NCBI RefSeq assembly: GCF_902150025.1
Contig: NZ_CABFVS010000011.1
Location: forward strand, 62,001 to 126,000
Direction of reading: 5' to 3'
DNA length: 64,000 nt
Source of the DNA: Bartonella massiliensis
GTDB lineage: Bacteria > Pseudomonadota > Alphaproteobacteria > Rhizobiales > Rhizobiaceae
The position numbers and the translations under genes were made by a program. The notes beneath the pieces are model-generated. The model was not told where the DNA came from and made no database searches. It saw nothing but the letters and a program-made list of their open reading frames with translations. This document shows positions 62,436 through 64,000 of the stretch, piece after piece (positions within the stretch are counted from its first letter, which is position 1; every line of letters begins with the position of its first letter).

Positions 62436-64000
62436 TTAACGACGAAGATAAGCGCCTGTCATTTTAGTGACATTTTCTATCACTTTTGCAGCAATTTCTT
62501 CTAGATCTTTATCTGTCAAAGTGCGTTCAATTGGTTGAATAGCAATTTCAATGGCAATAGATTTTTTATTTTCACCAAGGCTTTGATCTTCAAAAAGATC
62601 AAAAATCTGTACGGAATGAATAAGTTTTTTATCGGCCCCCTGAGCGGCACGAACAATAAGAGAAGAAGCAATTGTCTTATCAACGATAAATGCAAAATCA
62701 CGCCGTACCATTTGAAAAGGCGATACTTTCAAAGGAGGACGGCTTTTCGTTGTTTTTTTCTTTGGCTCTGGAATTTGATCTATAAAAATTTCAAAGCCGC
62801 ATAAAGGACCACTGATATCTAATTTTTCCAAGGTCGCTGGGTGCAGAACACCAAAAAAACCAAGAATAATTTTTGATCCAAGTTTTATGACTCCTGAACG
62901 ACCTGGATGATACCAATCGGGCGCTCCAACTTCAATCTGCATTTTCCCAACATTTATATCACACGATTCTAAAACGGCTAAAGCATCTGCTTTGGCATCA
63001 AAAACATCAACGGTGGTTGCATTTCCATTCCAAAAACGCCCAGCCCCTTCAAATTTCTCTGTACCACGACGAATCCCACTCACAACACGTCGTTGTTTAT
63101 CAGGGGTATTACCTTCATAAATGCTGGACACTTCAAATAAAGCAAGATCAGCAAAACCACGATCAGCATTTCTCTGCGCTGCCATAAGCAATCCAGGTAA
63201 AAGAGAAGGACGCATCACGGACATATCAGCGGCAATAGGATTGACCAATTTAAGCTCTGCTTGACCTCCCCCAAAAGAAAGAGCTTGATTTTCAGAAATA
63301 AAAGACCACGTTATCGCTTCTTTCATACCGCGATGTGCTAAAGCCAAACGCGCAGCGCGTGAACGAATTTGCGCGCATGTTAAAACTTGCTCTTTTCTTT
63401 CGACGAAGCTTTCCAAAGGAATAGGTTTAATTTTATCTAACCCATAAATCCTTATGACCTCTTCCACCAGATCGGCTTTACCCATAATATCAGGACGCCA
63501 TGATGGTACTTTGACTGTAACGATCTCTCCCTTTCCTTCAACACAAAAGCCAAGCTTTTCTAAAATAGCAATGACTTGTTCGCGCTCTATTTGCAAATGT
63601 GTCAAACGTTTAATTTCAGAAAAAGGAAAAGCGATCTGTTTAGTTTCTTTTTGTTGATAGCCAACAATTTTTGCCTTGGATACTTCACCGCCACAAAGAC
63701 GTAAGACCAATTCTGTTGCAATCTCAAGCCCTGGTTCCATAAAAGCCGGATCAACACCCCGTTCAAACCGATAACGTGCATCACTGATAAGCCCTAATGC
63801 TCTCCCTGTTTGTGCAATGCTTTTTGCATCCCAAAGCGCCGATTCAATGATAACGCGCCGTGTTGTTTCATCACAGCTTGTCCTTTCACCGCCCATGATA
63901 CCGGCAATCGAAACCACACCCTCTTCGTCGGCAATGACACAATCTTGAATGTTCAAACGATAAATTTTTCCGTTCAATGCTTGAAGTTGTTCCCCTTCAC
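62436..64000 (-). CDS. pheT: phenylalanyl-tRNA synthetase beta subunit, C-terminal part (truncated by window edge)
   Basis: PheT, with PheS, charges tRNA-Phe; the beta subunit also edits misacylated tRNA. About 521 codons are visible of roughly 800; the frame continues beyond base 64000 on the minus strand. Recognisable parts: the end of the B3/B4 editing domain ([20 protein letters not shown], then [13 protein letters not shown]), the B5 domain ([20 protein letters not shown], then [20 protein letters not shown]), the catalytic-like core, and the C-terminal anticodon-binding domain ([12 protein letters not shown], then [20 protein letters not shown]). A TTG at 63977 could open the frame but is internal, not the start. 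pheS should lie outside the window to the right. Confidence 0.95.
   Translation of the reverse strand, partial: EGEQLQALNGKIYRLNIQDCVIADEEGVVSIAGIMGGERTSCDETTRRVIIESALWDAKSIAQTGRALGLISDARYRFERGVDPAFMEPGLEIATELVLRLCGGEVSKAKIVGYQQKETKQIAFPFSEIKRLTHLQIEREQVIAILEKLGFCVEGKGEIVTVKVPSWRPDIMGKADLVEEVIRIYGLDKIKPIPLESFVERKEQVLTCAQIRSRAARLALAHRGMKEAITWSFISENQALSFGGGQAELKLVNPIAADMSVMRPSLLPGLLMAAQRNADRGFADLALFEVSSIYEGNTPDKQRRVVSGIRRGTEKFEGAGRFWNGNATTVDVFDAKADALAVLESCDINVGKMQIEVGAPDWYHPGRSGVIKLGSKIILGFFGVLHPATLEKLDISGPLCGFEIFIDQIPEPKKKTTKSRPPLKVSPFQMVRRDFAFIVDKTIASSLIVRAAQGADKKLIHSVQIFDLFEDQSLGENKKSIAIEIAIQPIERTLTDKDLEEIAAKVIENVTKMTGAYLRR

Overview
The window is AT-rich chromosomal DNA from an alphaproteobacterium of the Rhizobiales/Hyphomicrobiales, and the best fit is Bartonella. 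This is an inference from gene content: a ChvI/ChvG (BvrRS, BatRS) two-component pair followed by a short HPr kinase, an EIIA and an HPr; an FYDLN-acid protein and tRNA-Ala beside aroA-cmk-rpsA; a very large cyclic beta-1,2-glucan synthase; and a sitABCD-type metal importer. Long AT-rich gaps between housekeeping genes hold decayed integrase sequence, which suits a host-restricted genome.

Layout from left to right. 1-885: end of an MsbA-like ABC exporter on the minus strand, cut by the window edge. 886-2690: decayed DNA. 2784-6451: infC (minus, probable ATT start), an alpha/beta hydrolase, a YgjP-type metallopeptidase and dapE. 6452-8615: decayed DNA. 8616-10459: rdgB-hemW (minus). 10940-13433: hrcA, grpE and the convergent thpR. 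14057-17936: batR-batS-hprK-EIIA-HPr, all minus and probably one transcript. 18322-19440: a BON-LysM protein and a PCu(A)C copper chaperone, convergent. 20459-23652: dnaK-dnaJ. 25387-27239: argB and an EamA transporter. 28686-30491: lepA. 31053-36393: dapD (minus), a LOG-family protein (plus), def-fmt-truA (minus) and rmuC (plus), followed by a lysozyme-like lipoprotein. 37095-39546: decayed DNA ending at tRNA-Ala(GGC). 39737-44112: FYDLN protein, aroA, cmk and rpsA. 44340-52910: the 2856-residue cyclic glucan synthase. 53040-54344: pncB. 54345-56579: decayed DNA. 56580-60856: a DUF454 membrane protein and sitABCD. 62436-64000: C-terminal two thirds of pheT, cut by the right edge.

The protein-folding genes hrcA, grpE, dnaK and dnaJ lie within 13 kb. 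The envelope and virulence-type genes (BatRS, cyclic glucan synthase, SitABCD) and the regulatory PTS proteins are intact by eye, with no frameshift in the reading frames.

The most unusual signal is in the gaps. At least 14 damaged pieces of one P4-type tyrosine integrase gene, several with the same upstream leader, are scattered on both strands in almost every long gap. Every piece covers only the front half of the gene, and I find no catalytic domain. Several pieces sit in back-to-back minus/plus pairs. Other points worth checking are an ATT start for infC, two TGCAAAT palindromes upstream of sitA (candidate Mur sites), a 17-base palindrome in the dnaK leader, an orphan terminator downstream of dnaJ, and a short stretch resembling the 16S rRNA 3' end. 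I saw no CRISPR array, intact prophage, intact insertion sequence, rRNA operon or secretion-system locus.
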